Assembly (NCBI GenBank): GCA_947306365.1
Contig: CAMZGD010000011.1
Coordinates: 1-64,000 of the forward strand
Direction: 5' to 3'
Length of the DNA: 64,000 nt
Origin: an uncultured Bacteroidales bacterium
GTDB taxonomy: Bacteria; Bacteroidota; Bacteroidia; Bacteroidales; UBA932
Shown here: positions 17,541-28,887 of the stretch, piece after piece
Position numbering within the stretch: position 1 is the first letter of the stretch
Layout: every line of letters starts with the position of its first letter
Notes under the pieces: generated by a model
The model's database searches: none
Seen by the model: only the letters and a program-made list of their open reading frames with translations
Told to the model about the DNA's origin: nothing
Position numbers and translations under genes: made by a program

Positions 17541-20030
17541 ATGGTGCTGGAACAGAAAATCGGGTTCGACAAGGTCCGGGAACGGATTTCGGCCAAGTGC
17601 GCCACCCAGTATGCGCAGAACAAGGTGGCCGCGGAGCAGATTTCCCGCGATCCCGCCGAAATCATGTTCCGGCTGCGGCTGACCGACGAGATGCGGCTGA
17701 TCTGTCTGTTCGAAGACGGGTTTCCCGCCGGCGGCTATCTGGACACGAAGGCATTCCTGCTGCCGCTCCAGGCCGATAACACGACGATCGACCTGCCTTC
17801 GCTCCGGATGCTGCGCACCAGCCTCGACACGCTCCGCCGGATCCTGGCTTTCTTCCGGGATTGCAAGGACGACCTGTATCCCACCCTCCGGCAGATATCT
17901 GCTTCCGTGCGTTATGAACCCGAAATCGGCCGCCGTATCGATGCGATCCTCGACCGTGCCGGCGAAGTACGCGACACCGCCTCGCAGGCGCTCGGCGAGA
18001 TCCGCCGGAGCCTCCGGTCGAAGGAGGGGCAGGTTTCGCGCCGCATCAATGCGATTCTCGGGGCTGCCAAGGGGGAGGGCCTTGTCGACACGGATGCCGA
18101 AGTGGTGGTCCGCGACGGACGGGTGCTGATTCCCGTTGCGGCGGGCAGCAAGAAAAAGCTGCCGGGCATCGTCTACGACGAGTCGGCCAGTGGCAAGACG
18201 GCCTTTGTCGAGCCGTTCGAGATCATCGAACTGGGCAACCAGATCCGCGAACTGCAGTTTGAAGAGCAGCGCGAGATCGCCCGCATCCTTTTCGAATTCA
18301 CGGAATACCTGCGCCCCTCTCTCAGCGGCCTGATCGCCGCGTCCGAATACATCGGCGAGATCGACTTCATCCGGGCGAAGGCACTGGTGGCGCTCGACAT
18401 GATCGCCGGGATGCCCATCCTCTCCGACAACGGCGAACTGAACCTGCGCCGGGCCCGGCATCCGCTGCTGGAGGCCTCGCTGCGGCGCGAGAAAAAGGAG
18501 ATCGTCCCGCTGACGCTCTCCCTGACGAAAGAAAAGCACATCCTGCTGATCTCCGGCCCGAACGCGGGGGGCAAATCGGTCTGTCTCAAGACGGTGGGCC
18601 TGCTGCAGTATATGTTCCAATGGGGAATGCTCATCCCGACCTCCGAGGTGAGCGAGCTGATGATCTTCGACAGCATCTTCATCGACATCGGTGACGACCA
18701 GTCGCTGGAAAACGACCTGAGCACCTACAGCTCCCATCTGCAGAACATGCGGGAGATCCTGATGCACGCCACGGCTTCCTCGCTCGTGCTGATCGACGAG
18801 TTCGGCAGCGGCACGGAACCCGCCGCGGGCGGCGCCATCGCCGAGGCGGTCCTCGCCCGGCTCGACAGGATGGGCGCCTACGGCGTGATCACCACCCATT
18901 ATACGAACCTGAAACTGTATGCCGACAAGAGTTCGGGGGTGGTCAACGGCGCGATGCTCTTCGACGGTGCGGCCATCAAGCCGCTTTTCCAGCTGCAGCA
19001 GGGCGTTCCCGGCAACTCGTTCGCCTTCGAGCTGGCCCGGAAGACAGGCCTGCCCGCCGATGTGGTCAAGGATGCCGAGCAGCGTGCCGGCAACGAGTTC
19101 GTCAGCATCGAGCGCAACCTGCGGCAGATTGCCCGCAGCCGTCGCGTCCTCGACGAGAAACTGTCCCGCATCAAGAGCACCGACAAGACCCTGGAAAGCC
19201 TGACGGACAAGTACCAGAAGGAGCTGGAGGAAGTGAAGGCGCTCAAGAAGAGCATGCTCGCCGAAGCGCGCCGCGAGGCGGAGGAGATCCTGTCCGAAGC
19301 CAACCGGCAGGTGGAACGGACCATCCGGGAGATCCGCGAAGCCCAGGCGGAACGCGACAAGACCCGGACCGCCCGCGAGAACCTGACCCGTTTCCGGGAA
19401 TCCCTGGCCGAAGACAGGCCCAGCGAACAGGATGCGGTCATCGAGCGCAAGATGCAGCAGCTGGTCGCCCGCAAGGAACGCGAACGGGCCCGGAAGGAAA
19501 AGCGGGGTGAAGCCCCCGCCCCGGCCCCCCGGAAGGAAAAGCCCGCCGACAGCACACCGCTCTGTGTCGGCGACAAGGTGCGGCTCAAGGACAACGACAT
19601 GGTGGGTGAAGTCACGCAGGTCACCGCCAAATATGTCTCGGTGTCGATCGGCAGCATCATCTCGAAGATCGCGCCCGGCAAGATCGAGAAAATCTCCAAC
19701 CAGCAATACAAGGACAAGACCCGCAGCACGTTCCGGCCCGTGATCCATTACGACAGCGAGTCCATCAGCCGGCGCAAGCTCGAGTTCCGGCCGACCATCG
19801 ACATCCGGGGCGAACGGCTGAACGATGCCCTCGAGATCGTGATGCATTTCATCGACGACGCCACCATGGTAGGTGTCGGGCAGGTGAAGATCCTGCACGG
19901 AAAGGGCAACGGGGTGTTGCGCGAGGAGATACGGAAATACTTGAAAACCGTGCCGGCGGTGAAATCGTTCCGCGACGAGGCCGTCCAGCAGGGCGGCGCG
20001 GGCATTACCGTTGTCGAAATGGACCTGTAA
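17541..20030 (+). CDS. mutS2: Endonuclease MutS2
   Basis: The 829-residue protein follows the MutS2 plan: an N-terminal core, the ATPase with Walker A GPNAGGKS at 339-346, Walker B VLIDEFGSGTEP, the TTHYTNLK switch, a long coiled coil (about residues 520-650) and the C-terminal Smr nuclease domain (PTIDIRGERLNDA, ILHGKGNGVLREEIRKYL). It lacks the mismatch-recognition domain of MutS. MutS2 proteins suppress homologous recombination and, in Bacillus, also rescue collided ribosomes by splitting them. The gene is 12 nt after dacA and 3 nt before a small lipoprotein gene, suggesting one operon. All key residues look intact. Confidence 0.96.
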   Translation: MVLEQKIGFDKVRERISAKCATQYAQNKVAAEQISRDPAEIMFRLRLTDEMRLICLFEDGFPAGGYLDTKAFLLPLQADNTTIDLPSLRMLRTSLDTLRRILAFFRDCKDDLYPTLRQISASVRYEPEIGRRIDAILDRAGEVRDTASQALGEIRRSLRSKEGQVSRRINAILGAAKGEGLVDTDAEVVVRDGRVLIPVAAGSKKKLPGIVYDESASGKTAFVEPFEIIELGNQIRELQFEEQREIARILFEFTEYLRPSLSGLIAASEYIGEIDFIRAKALVALDMIAGMPILSDNGELNLRRARHPLLEASLRREKKEIVPLTLSLTKEKHILLISGPNAGGKSVCLKTVGLLQYMFQWGMLIPTSEVSELMIFDSIFIDIGDDQSLENDLSTYSSHLQNMREILMHATASSLVLIDEFGSGTEPAAGGAIAEAVLARLDRMGAYGVITTHYTNLKLYADKSSGVVNGAMLFDGAAIKPLFQLQQGVPGNSFAFELARKTGLPADVVKDAEQRAGNEFVSIERNLRQIARSRRVLDEKLSRIKSTDKTLESLTDKYQKELEEVKALKKSMLAEARREAEEILSEANRQVERTIREIREAQAERDKTRTARENLTRFRESLAEDRPSEQDAVIERKMQQLVARKERERARKEKRGEAPAPAPRKEKPADSTPLCVGDKVRLKDNDMVGEVTQVTAKYVSVSIGSIISKIAPGKIEKISNQQYKDKTRSTFRPVIHYDSESISRRKLEFRPTIDIRGERLNDALEIVMHFIDDATMVGVGQVKILHGKGNGVLREEIRKYLKTVPAVKSFRDEAVQQGGAGITVVEMDL

Positions 20031-20387
20031 GCGATGAAACGGATTGCAATCATGACAGCAGCGGCGCTCTGCCTGCTCGTGCAGGGCGCCTGCAACCGGA
20101 CGGCCTCCCGTGTCGAAGCCGTGGCGGAAACGTTCCTGAAAGCCTATTACGCAGATGACAAAGCTGCGATGGCCGCCGTGTGCACGCCGGCGTTCGCCGC
20201 GTGGATGCAGGAAAACGAATCGCAGGTCGTCCTGCCCGAGAAAACGGAGCGCATCATAAAAGAGGCCCTTTCCAGGACCTCTTTCAAGATTGTTTCCGTC
20301 GAAGTCGACGAGAAGGGGGCATCCGCCCGCGTCCGTTATGAAATCAAAGTGCCCTATCTGGACAAGCCGGTTCCCAAGGCCTTGAAG

Positions 20388-21629
<1,242 letters not shown>

Positions 21630-21632
21630 AAT

Positions 21633-21690
21633 TTTAGCCTTTTTTTAGCGTGGTTGGCAAGCAGTCAAATCCATCCACTTTGTTAATGGC
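21633..21690 (-). promoter_or_regulatory. Candidate SAM-II/SAM-V-type riboswitch in the metK leader
   Basis: Read on the minus strand, the leader contains a GTGG/CCAC stem (21678-21675 with 21653-21650) enclosing a loop with ATTTGA (21670-21665) and TTGC (21660-21657). The stem is followed by GCTAAAAAAAGGC before the ATG. SAM-II and SAM-V riboswitches share a core of this order: stem, AUUUGA-like and UUGC-like loop bases, then a GCUAAA tail forming a pseudoknot near the start codon. Position in front of metK supports the call. I recognise the core from memory and have not run a covariance model. Confidence 0.5.
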
Positions 21691-21692
21691 CG

Positions 21693-21700
21693 CAAAGGTA
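21693..21700 (-). promoter_or_regulatory. -7 box TACCTTTG for metK
   Basis: An exact TAnnTTTG on the minus strand, reading into the metK leader. Transcription would start near 21687, just before the candidate riboswitch. Confidence 0.6.
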
Positions 21701-21731
21701 GGTGATTATTGTCAGAAACAAAAATAATTGT

Positions 21732-21739
21732 TAAATTTG
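21732..21739 (+). promoter_or_regulatory. -7 box TAAATTTG for the nuclease gene
   Basis: An exact box with a TTG at 21709-21711, 23 nt upstream, as a possible -33 element. The nuclease ATG is at 21763. It is divergent from the metK promoter. Confidence 0.55.
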
Positions 21740-21762
21740 TAGGTTAAAAGCCAGTAGTCCGA

Positions 21763-23841
21763 ATGAGACAAATCCTGCGTATCCTGGCCGTTGCCGCACT
21801 TGCCTGCCTGACGGTCTCCTGCGGCGAGCCCGAACCTCCGACGCCCGTCACGGTGGCGGTCTCCCCGTCTGCCCTTTCATTTACCGACGAGGGAGGGAGC
21901 GGTACGCTTTCGGTTTCGTCGAACGGTTCGTGGACCGTCCAGGTGGATGGAGGCTGGATCCAGCTGTCGTCCTATGGCGGAACAGGCGCAGGTTCCGTGG
22001 TCGTGACGGCTTCCGTCAACGACGGTGAAGCCCGTACGGCGACCCTGACGTTCAAGACGCAGGATGCGTCGGCCGCGGTTTCGGTTTCCCAGTCGCAGCA
22101 TACCGTCAAGACGAAAAGCATACGGGAAGTGCGGGCGCTCTACACCGGTTCGGATTACCGGATCACGGAAGACATCCAGGTGGAGGGCACGGTCATCAGC
22201 GATTACCGGCGGAGCGACTACGGCGGCCTGAACAACTATTCTTCCGCACGGACCATCGTCATTTCGGACGGCGATGCGGGCCTGCAGCTGTATACGCCTT
22301 CCGGCGACGAGAACAAGACGTTCGCCCGCGGCGACAAGGTCCGGGTCTCGCTCCTGAACCAGACCCTGCACGTTTACAATTACGGTGCGATGGAAGTCAG
22401 CGGCATCCCGACGGCCAACATCACGAAGATCGGCACTGAAACGCCGGCGGCCCGCGAAATCACCCTCGACCAGCTGCTGAGCGGGGACTATGAGTCGACC
22501 TATGTGGCCGTGACCGACGTGCAGGTGAAGGACGCGTATGTGGGCAGCCCGTTCGTGCGCCGGGGCGCGGAAGGCGAGGCCTTGAACACGTCGATCCCCT
22601 TCGAGGGACGGGACGGCCGCGATTTTGACCTCTTCACCTCCAAATATGCCGTATTCGGCGATGTGACGGTCCCGTCCGGCAGCGGTACCCTCAAGGGCAT
22701 CGCCGGAAAATACGGGGCCCGGATCCAGCTGTCGTTGTCGGCGACGGACGACTGTGCCGGCCTGACGGGCGACCGTTTTTCGACCGGCGCCCATTTCTCG
22801 CTTTCCTTCACGGAGTTTCCCGCCTGGGGCGATGCCGGTTCCTTCGACGTCACCCTCACGTCGGATGTCGAATGGACGGCCAGCTGCGACGCGGGCCTGA
22901 CCCTGACGCCCGACCGGGGTTCCGGGAGCGAAAAGATAACGGTCCGGTATACGGACAACCCGAGTTCGTCTGCGGTTCGTACGCTCAAGGCCGTCTTCCG
23001 GACCGCCAGCAGCCAGGTGTCCGCGAATGAACTCACGCTGACCGTCACCCAGCAGCCGTTCGAGGTGCTCGTGCCCGGGACGGTGCAGCCCTGGCTGGAA
23101 CTGCCCGCCGTCACGGCGCAGGACAACTTCGCCTTCTTCAGCCACGACATGCAGTTCGGCGGTGCGACCGTCCGGAACTATTCCTTCTGGCTTGACTTGG
23201 AGAACCGGGTTTCGCGCTGGGTGGCCTATCCGCTGTACAAGGGGATGACATCGGGCGTCGAACGGACCGACAAATGGGGTTTCGACCCGCTTGTGCCGCG
23301 CCGCTATCAGGCGGAGACGTCGAGCAGCTACGCCGGCAGCGGCTACGACCGCGGCCACCAGCTGCCTTCGGCCGACCGCCTCTGTACGGTCGAAGCCAAC
23401 GAGGCGACCTTCTACTACACCAACATCACGCCGCAGAATTCCGACCTGAACGGCGGACTGTGGCAGGAGCTGGAATCGCACATCCGCAAACAGCTTTCCA
23501 CGGCCGACACGCTGTTCGTGGTGACGGGATGCGCGGTCACGACCGCCGCGGACCCCGAGGTCCGCTACATCAAGGACAATGCCGGCAAGGACGTGGCCAT
23601 ACCCAAAGCCTATTTCAAGGTCATTCTCAAGTACAAGGCGGGCACGGCGAACGGCGGCTATTCGGCCATCGGATTCTGGATGGAGAACAGGGCCTACGGT
23701 GCTACGCCGCTGAGCCGGGCATTCGCTCGCAGCGTGGACGAGATCGAACAGCTTACGGACTTCGATTTCTTCGTGAACCTGAAGGACGAATATGAAAAGG
23801 AAGCCGAGTCGAAGTATGACGCTTCCGCATGGGGATTGTAA
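21763..23841 (+). CDS. Lipoprotein with BACON and DUF5689-like domains fused to a DNA/RNA non-specific endonuclease
   Basis: The 692-residue product has a lipoprotein signal peptide ending LTVSC (Cys20). Residues about 27-115 form a BACON domain (SNGSWTVQVDGGWIQLSS). Residues about 118-330 fit DUF5689/OB-fold units (DYRITEDIQVEGTVISDYR, TIVISDGDAGLQLY). A second BACON domain follows at about 345-440, and the C-terminal 230 residues are a NUC-type nuclease. The catalytic motif is DRGHQLPSADR (DRGH at 529-532, base His532) and the metal-binding Asn is N563 in ITPQNSDLNGGLW, nearly identical to the Serratia nuclease. It should degrade DNA and RNA outside the cytoplasm. It sits 36 nt before an Oar-like TonB-dependent receptor, suggesting degradation linked to uptake. 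Confidence 0.9.
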   Translation: MRQILRILAVAALACLTVSCGEPEPPTPVTVAVSPSALSFTDEGGSGTLSVSSNGSWTVQVDGGWIQLSSYGGTGAGSVVVTASVNDGEARTATLTFKTQDASAAVSVSQSQHTVKTKSIREVRALYTGSDYRITEDIQVEGTVISDYRRSDYGGLNNYSSARTIVISDGDAGLQLYTPSGDENKTFARGDKVRVSLLNQTLHVYNYGAMEVSGIPTANITKIGTETPAAREITLDQLLSGDYESTYVAVTDVQVKDAYVGSPFVRRGAEGEALNTSIPFEGRDGRDFDLFTSKYAVFGDVTVPSGSGTLKGIAGKYGARIQLSLSATDDCAGLTGDRFSTGAHFSLSFTEFPAWGDAGSFDVTLTSDVEWTASCDAGLTLTPDRGSGSEKITVRYTDNPSSSAVRTLKAVFRTASSQVSANELTLTVTQQPFEVLVPGTVQPWLELPAVTAQDNFAFFSHDMQFGGATVRNYSFWLDLENRVSRWVAYPLYKGMTSGVERTDKWGFDPLVPRRYQAETSSSYAGSGYDRGHQLPSADRLCTVEANEATFYYTNITPQNSDLNGGLWQELESHIRKQLSTADTLFVVTGCAVTTAADPEVRYIKDNAGKDVAIPKAYFKVILKYKAGTANGGYSAIGFWMENRAYGATPLSRAFARSVDEIEQLTDFDFFVNLKDEYEKEAESKYDASAWGL

Positions 23842-23877
23842 CTATTTACTATATCATTCATTAACTATTCAAACCTT

Positions 23878-26800
23878 ATGAAAAAAACATTCAAGTTTTT
23901 TCTGGCTGCAGCAGCCTTCCTGCTGATGATCCTTCCGGCCGCGGCACAGGTGACCACCTCGAGCCTTGCCGGCCAGATCGTCGATGAAGGCGGCGAGCCG
24001 CTCATCGGCGTGGCGGTCGTTGCCGTCCACACGCCTTCCGGCACCCAGTATTATGCGGTGACCAATGAAGAAGGACGCTATGCCATCCAGGGTATGCGTA
24101 CCGGTGGCCCTTACGAGGTCACGATGTCCCTGATCGGCTGCCAGTCGGTCATCGTCCCCGACATCGTCCTTTCGCTGGCGGAAACCTATCAGCAGAATGC
24201 CGTGCTGAAGACGGCGACGGAGCAGCTGGCCGAAGCGGTCGTGGTCGCCACCGCGCTCTCGAGATTCTCGACCGAGAAGACGGGCGCCGCCACGAACATC
24301 TCCAACCAGCAGATCGCCAACCTGCCGAGCGTGAGCCGCGCAATCACCGACGTGACCCGCCTGTCGCCCTATGGCGGCAACGGCATGAGCTTCGCCGGAA
24401 GCGACGGCCGTCTGGCCAACTTTACGGTCGACGGTGCCAACTTCAACAACAACTTCGGTCTGAGCGATAAGCTTCCCGGCGGCGGCAACCCGATCTCCAT
24501 CGACGCCATCGAGGAACTCCAGGTCGTGATTTCGCCTTACGACGTGCGCCAGACCAACTTCATCGGCGGCGGTGTGAACGCCATCACCAAGTCGGGTACC
24601 AATACCTTCAGGGGAAGCGCCTACATCTATCACCGCAACGAGAGCCTCCGCGGCGACACGGTGGACGGCGAGCAGATCAGCGGCGCCCGCGCCAAGGACC
24701 GCAGCACCACCTACGGTTTCACCCTGGGCGGCCCGATCATCAAGAACAAGCTGTTCTTCTTCGTCAATGCGGAATATTCCCAGATCCCGACCATCGTCAA
24801 CCGCTGGCGCGGTTCCGCGAACGGCGTGGCCGACGCGACCAATTACGTGTCCCGCACGAAACTCAGCGACCTGCAGCGTGTTTCCGAATACGTGAAGAGC
24901 AAGTACGGATACGACACGGGCTCCTGGACGGACTTCCCGGCCAATGAGAACAACATGAAGCTCCTGGCCCGCATCGACTGGAACATCAGCGACAAGCACA
25001 AGCTGGCCCTCCGTTACAACTATACGAAGAACAACGTGTGGAACTCGCCCAACGCCTCCTCGATGGACGGTGGAACGCGTATGTCGGGCGCCCGCATGTC
25101 GCAGTACTCGATGTCCTTCGCCAATGCGATGTACTCGATGAACAACATCGTGAGCACCTGGTCCCTCGACCTGAACAGCCGCCTGAGCGACAATGTGTCG
25201 AACCAGTTCCTCGCCACGTTCTCCAAGCTCGACGACGTGCGCGGCTCGAACTCCGATGAATTCCCGTTCATCGACATCCTCGACGACACCCAGACCAACA
25301 ACTACATGGCCCTCGGTTATGAGCTGTTCACCTGGAACAACGCCGTCCACAACACGATCGCCAACGTGAAGGACGACATCACCTGGTACAAGGGCGCCCA
25401 CAAGGTGACTGCCGGCGTCAACTACGAATACCAGATGGCCGACAACCAGTATATGCGCAACGGTACGGGCTACTACCGTTACAACTCGGTCGACGATTTC
25501 CTCAGCGGCGCCGCGCCGCAGGTCGTCTGCCTGACTTACGGCTATGACGGCGAACAGTATCCCGCCGCCCGCGTCCAGTTCCACAAGGCCGGTGTCTATG
25601 CCCAGGACGAATGGAACATGACCGACCGCTTCAAGCTGACCTACGGTGTCCGCATCGACGGCCTGTTCTTCGACAACGGCGACCTGATGACCAACAACGC
25701 CATCCAGAAGATCAGCTACTATCCGAAGGCTTACAACTATGAAGAGACGCACATCGATACCGGCAAGTGGCCGACCTCCAAGGTGACTTTCTCGCCGCGC
25801 GTGGGCTTCAGCTGGGATGTCTTCGGCGACAAGAGCTTCAAGGTGCGCGGCGGTACGGGCCTCTTCTCCGGCCGTCTTCCGCTCGTGTTCTTCACCAATA
25901 TGCCGACCAATGGCGGTATGGTGCAGTACCAGGCGCAGATCAACGCCAAGAACGCCGCTGAAAAGGGCTTCTCGATGGACGTCTTCAAGGGCGGCCTCGT
26001 GACTGACTCCGAGGGCAAGGCGACGATCGCTGCGCTCTACAACAAGCTGATCGCCCTTGGCTATCCGAGCACGGTGAAGCCTGAGGACGGCACGGTTCCT
26101 TCCGCCGTCAACGGCGTGGATCCGAAGTTCAAGATGCCGCAGGTCTGGAAGACCTCGCTGGCGTTCGACTACAGCTTCCCGACCGCCTTCCCGATGAGCT
26201 TCTCGGCGGAAGGCATCTTCAACAAGACCATCAATGCCGTGGCCATCTCCGACTGGAGCATGAAGGACGTGGCCGGTTTCGCCCGCTTCAACGGTGCCGA
26301 CAACCGTCCGATCTATCCGACCGGCTTCCGCACGGGTACCAAGGCATTCGTCCTGGAGAACACCGACAAGGGTTACGGCTGGTCGGCCAGCGCACAGTTC
26401 AACGTGCGTCCGATCGAGAGCCTGAGCTTAATGGCTGCTTATACGCATACCGTGAACAAGGAAATCACCGGCATGCCGGGTTCCGCAGCCGAGTCCGCCT
26501 TCACCTATGTGCCGACGAACGAAGGCCCGAACTACATCAAGCTCCACAACTCGCAGTATGTGACGCCCGACCGCGTGGTCGCGTCCCTCACGCACCACGA
26601 CAGGAGCGGCAACCATTACAGCTTCATCTATGAGGCCTGGCGCGGCGGCTACAACTACAGCTATATGCTTGTCAACGATATGAACGGTGACGGCTACAAG
26701 TATGACGCCCTCTACATCCCGACCGACGAAGAAGTTTCTTCCAGGCAGTTCCGTTTCGTTTCGAACGACGACCAGACCCGTTTCATGGACTACGTCCACA

Positions 26801-27180
26801 ACGACAAGTACCTGAGCCGCCATCAGGGCCAGTACGCAGAAGGTTACAGCGTTTACAGCCCGTGGGTCCATCGGCTGGACTTCGGCTACAAGCACGATTT
26901 CACGGTGAAGTGCGGCAACAACACCAATACCCTGCAGCTCTGCCTCGACCTCAAGAATGTGCTCAACCTGTTCAATTCCAGCTGGGGCGTGAGCAAGTAC
27001 CTCAACCCGGCCATCGGCTCCGAAGCCCGCATCCTCAATTATGAAGGCGTCGATGCAGACGGTTACGCCACCTTCTCCACGCCGTCCTCGATCAGCGGTT
27101 CCATCGAGACCTTCGTTCCGAACCACGCCATCGGCCAGTGCTGGTACGCATCCGTGGGTATCAAGTATCTGTTCAACTAA
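23878..27180 (+). CDS. Oar-like TonB-dependent outer membrane receptor (first copy)
   Basis: A 1100-residue receptor with a signal peptide ending PAAAQ, a carboxypeptidase-regulatory-like domain (residues about 28-110, SLAGQIVDEGGEPLIGVAVV), a plug domain (NISNQQIANLPSVSRAITDV, FTVDGANFNNNFGL, VNAITKSGTNTFRGSAYIYH) and a large beta-barrel ending GIKYLFN. This is the Oar/CarboxypepD_reg type of receptor, not SusC, as it lacks the SusC plug signature and a SusD partner. It imports a substrate using TonB energy. It follows the secreted nuclease by 36 nt and precedes an OB-fold lipoprotein by 12 nt. Its paralogue at 28988 shares long identical blocks, so the pair arose by duplication. Confidence 0.9.
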   Translation: MKKTFKFFLAAAAFLLMILPAAAQVTTSSLAGQIVDEGGEPLIGVAVVAVHTPSGTQYYAVTNEEGRYAIQGMRTGGPYEVTMSLIGCQSVIVPDIVLSLAETYQQNAVLKTATEQLAEAVVVATALSRFSTEKTGAATNISNQQIANLPSVSRAITDVTRLSPYGGNGMSFAGSDGRLANFTVDGANFNNNFGLSDKLPGGGNPISIDAIEELQVVISPYDVRQTNFIGGGVNAITKSGTNTFRGSAYIYHRNESLRGDTVDGEQISGARAKDRSTTYGFTLGGPIIKNKLFFFVNAEYSQIPTIVNRWRGSANGVADATNYVSRTKLSDLQRVSEYVKSKYGYDTGSWTDFPANENNMKLLARIDWNISDKHKLALRYNYTKNNVWNSPNASSMDGGTRMSGARMSQYSMSFANAMYSMNNIVSTWSLDLNSRLSDNVSNQFLATFSKLDDVRGSNSDEFPFIDILDDTQTNNYMALGYELFTWNNAVHNTIANVKDDITWYKGAHKVTAGVNYEYQMADNQYMRNGTGYYRYNSVDDFLSGAAPQVVCLTYGYDGEQYPAARVQFHKAGVYAQDEWNMTDRFKLTYGVRIDGLFFDNGDLMTNNAIQKISYYPKAYNYEETHIDTGKWPTSKVTFSPRVGFSWDVFGDKSFKVRGGTGLFSGRLPLVFFTNMPTNGGMVQYQAQINAKNAAEKGFSMDVFKGGLVTDSEGKATIAALYNKLIALGYPSTVKPEDGTVPSAVNGVDPKFKMPQVWKTSLAFDYSFPTAFPMSFSAEGIFNKTINAVAISDWSMKDVAGFARFNGADNRPIYPTGFRTGTKAFVLENTDKGYGWSASAQFNVRPIESLSLMAAYTHTVNKEITGMPGSAAESAFTYVPTNEGPNYIKLHNSQYVTPDRVVASLTHHDRSGNHYSFIYEAWRGGYNYSYMLVNDMNGDGYKYDALYIPTDEEVSSRQFRFVSNDDQTRFMDYVHNDKYLSRHQGQYAEGYSVYSPWVHRLDFGYKHDFTVKCGNNTNTLQLCLDLKNVLNLFNSSWGVSKYLNPAIGSEARILNYEGVDADGYATFSTPSSISGSIETFVPNHAIGQCWYASVGIKYLFN

Positions 27181-27192
27181 TAAGACTGCGCT

Positions 27193-28866
27193 ATGAAAAT
27201 CAAGAATATCCTTGTTTCTCTCGTTGCCATTCTGGCTCTCGCAGCCGGTTGCAACCAGATTGAACCTGACCATTTCCTCAGCGAAGTGAAGGTTTCCTCT
27301 TCCTACGTAGCCCTCAGCATGGACGGCGGCTCCACGACCATCACGGTCGACGCCACCGACAGCTGGAGCATTCCCACCTGCCCGGACTGGCTTGCCATCA
27401 GTCCGGCTTCCGGTTCTGCCGGACAGACGAACGTCACGTTCTCCGCATCCAAGACGCTCGACGGCCGTACGGCAGAAGTCGTGATCAACTGCGGCGGCAA
27501 GACCCAGAACATCAATGTGATCCAGGGCCTGGCCGTGGTTGCTCCCGCGACCTGCGCCGAAGTGATTGCCGGTCCGGACAGCAAGACCTACCTGGTGACG
27601 GGCACGGTAACGGCCATCGCCAACGACCAGTACGGCAACTGGTATCTGACCGACAACACGGGCACGATCTACATCTACGGCACCGTGAACGCCGCAGGTT
27701 CCTATCCCAAGGATTCCGGCGGATGGGGCAAGGGCGTCTTCGACTTCTCCGTGGGTGACGAAGTGACCGTACAGGGCCCGAAGACCACCTACAACGGCAC
27801 CGTCGAACTCGTCGACGTGACGGTCGTCAAGATCAACAAGTCGCTCATCAAGGTGAAGGAAATGGATCCGGAAAACGGCACGATTCCGTCGGCCGGCGGC
27901 GACTTGACCGTGACGCTCGACAACAAGGGAACGGGCGTGTACATCGACATTCCGGAAACCGCCCAGTCCTGGCTGTCCATCGTTTCCGTCTCCGGCAACA
28001 CCGTGAAGTTCCACGCCGCTGAGAACACGGCCGGTCCGCGCAACGTGACCCTCGTGTTCAAGACCACCGACGGCAAGAAGCAGTACTCCACGGAGGCTGC
28101 CATTATGCAGCTGGGCGCATCCGGTTCCAGGGAACTCCCGTTCACCGTGGAGGAGGCCATCGCCTATGTCCAGGAACTGGCCGGTGAAACGCCGACCGAC
28201 TTCTATGTGAAAGGCATCATCTCCAAGATCGCCGACAAGGGCGAGTTCGGTTCGTACGGCAATGCTACGTTCTGGATTTCCAGCGACGGACAGTATCACG
28301 ACGACCTGACCCTTGACTTCGAAGGCTACTGCGTGCTGTGGCTCGACAACCAGAAGTGGGTGGAAGGCAATGCGCAGATCGCCGTCGGCGCCGAGGTAAT
28401 CCTCTGTGGCAAGCTGACCACGTACAAGGGCACGGCCGAAACTTCCGGCAACAAGGCGTACATCTATCAGATCAATGGCGTTCGGACCGAGGCCAACGGC
28501 ATCGGTACGGAAGCCAACCCGTTCAACGTGGCCGGCGCCATCGAGGCTGCCAACAACATCGGCGGCGCGACGGCCTTCAATGCATACGTCACGGGCAAGG
28601 TGTCCAAGATCGTGAATGAATTCAGCGCCCAATATGGCAACGGTACGTTCTGGATTTCCGACGACGGCCAGTTCAATGACAGCAAGGACAAGGACTTCGA
28701 GGCTTACCGTGTGCTTTGGACGGACGGACAGAAGTGGCAGGAAGGTGATTACCAGATCGGTGTCGGCGACATCGTGACGCTCTTCGGCCAGCTGACGCTC
28801 TACAAGGGTACCGCTGAAACCAATTCCGGAAAGGCCTGGGTCTACAGTTATGTGCCGGCCGATTAG
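27193..28866 (+). CDS. Lipoprotein with BACON and repeated DUF5689-like OB-fold domains
   Basis: This 557-residue lipoprotein has a signal peptide ending LAAGC. It has a BACON domain (SSSYVALSMDGGSTTITVDA to INVIQG), an OB-fold (TYLVTGTVTAIANDQYGNWY to TVVKINKS), a second BACON domain (SLIKVKEMDPENG to AAIMQLG) and two more OB-fold units in tandem (DFYVKGIISKIADKGEFG and AYVTGKVSKIVNEF). It has no catalytic motif. OB folds often bind nucleic acid or sugars, and the same domain types occur in the nuclease at 21763, so it could be the surface capture partner of the Oar-like receptors on either side of it. It is followed by a strong terminator. Confidence 0.85.
   Translation: MKIKNILVSLVAILALAAGCNQIEPDHFLSEVKVSSSYVALSMDGGSTTITVDATDSWSIPTCPDWLAISPASGSAGQTNVTFSASKTLDGRTAEVVINCGGKTQNINVIQGLAVVAPATCAEVIAGPDSKTYLVTGTVTAIANDQYGNWYLTDNTGTIYIYGTVNAAGSYPKDSGGWGKGVFDFSVGDEVTVQGPKTTYNGTVELVDVTVVKINKSLIKVKEMDPENGTIPSAGGDLTVTLDNKGTGVYIDIPETAQSWLSIVSVSGNTVKFHAAENTAGPRNVTLVFKTTDGKKQYSTEAAIMQLGASGSRELPFTVEEAIAYVQELAGETPTDFYVKGIISKIADKGEFGSYGNATFWISSDGQYHDDLTLDFEGYCVLWLDNQKWVEGNAQIAVGAEVILCGKLTTYKGTAETSGNKAYIYQINGVRTEANGIGTEANPFNVAGAIEAANNIGGATAFNAYVTGKVSKIVNEFSAQYGNGTFWISDDGQFNDSKDKDFEAYRVLWTDGQKWQEGDYQIGVGDIVTLFGQLTLYKGTAETNSGKAWVYSYVPAD
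28138..28850 (+). repeat. Tandem duplication of an OB-fold unit inside the lipoprotein gene
   Basis: Two copies, 28138-28470 and 28519-28850 (period about 381 nt), start PFTVEEAIAYV and PFNVAGAIEAAN and share the block NATFWISSDGQYHDD/NGTFWISDDGQFNDS, LTTYKGTAET/LTLYKGTAET and a closing Tyr-rich strand. They diverge clearly, so the duplication is not recent. Confidence 0.8.
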
Positions 28867-28887
28867 GCTTCGGTTTGTTTTTAGAAG

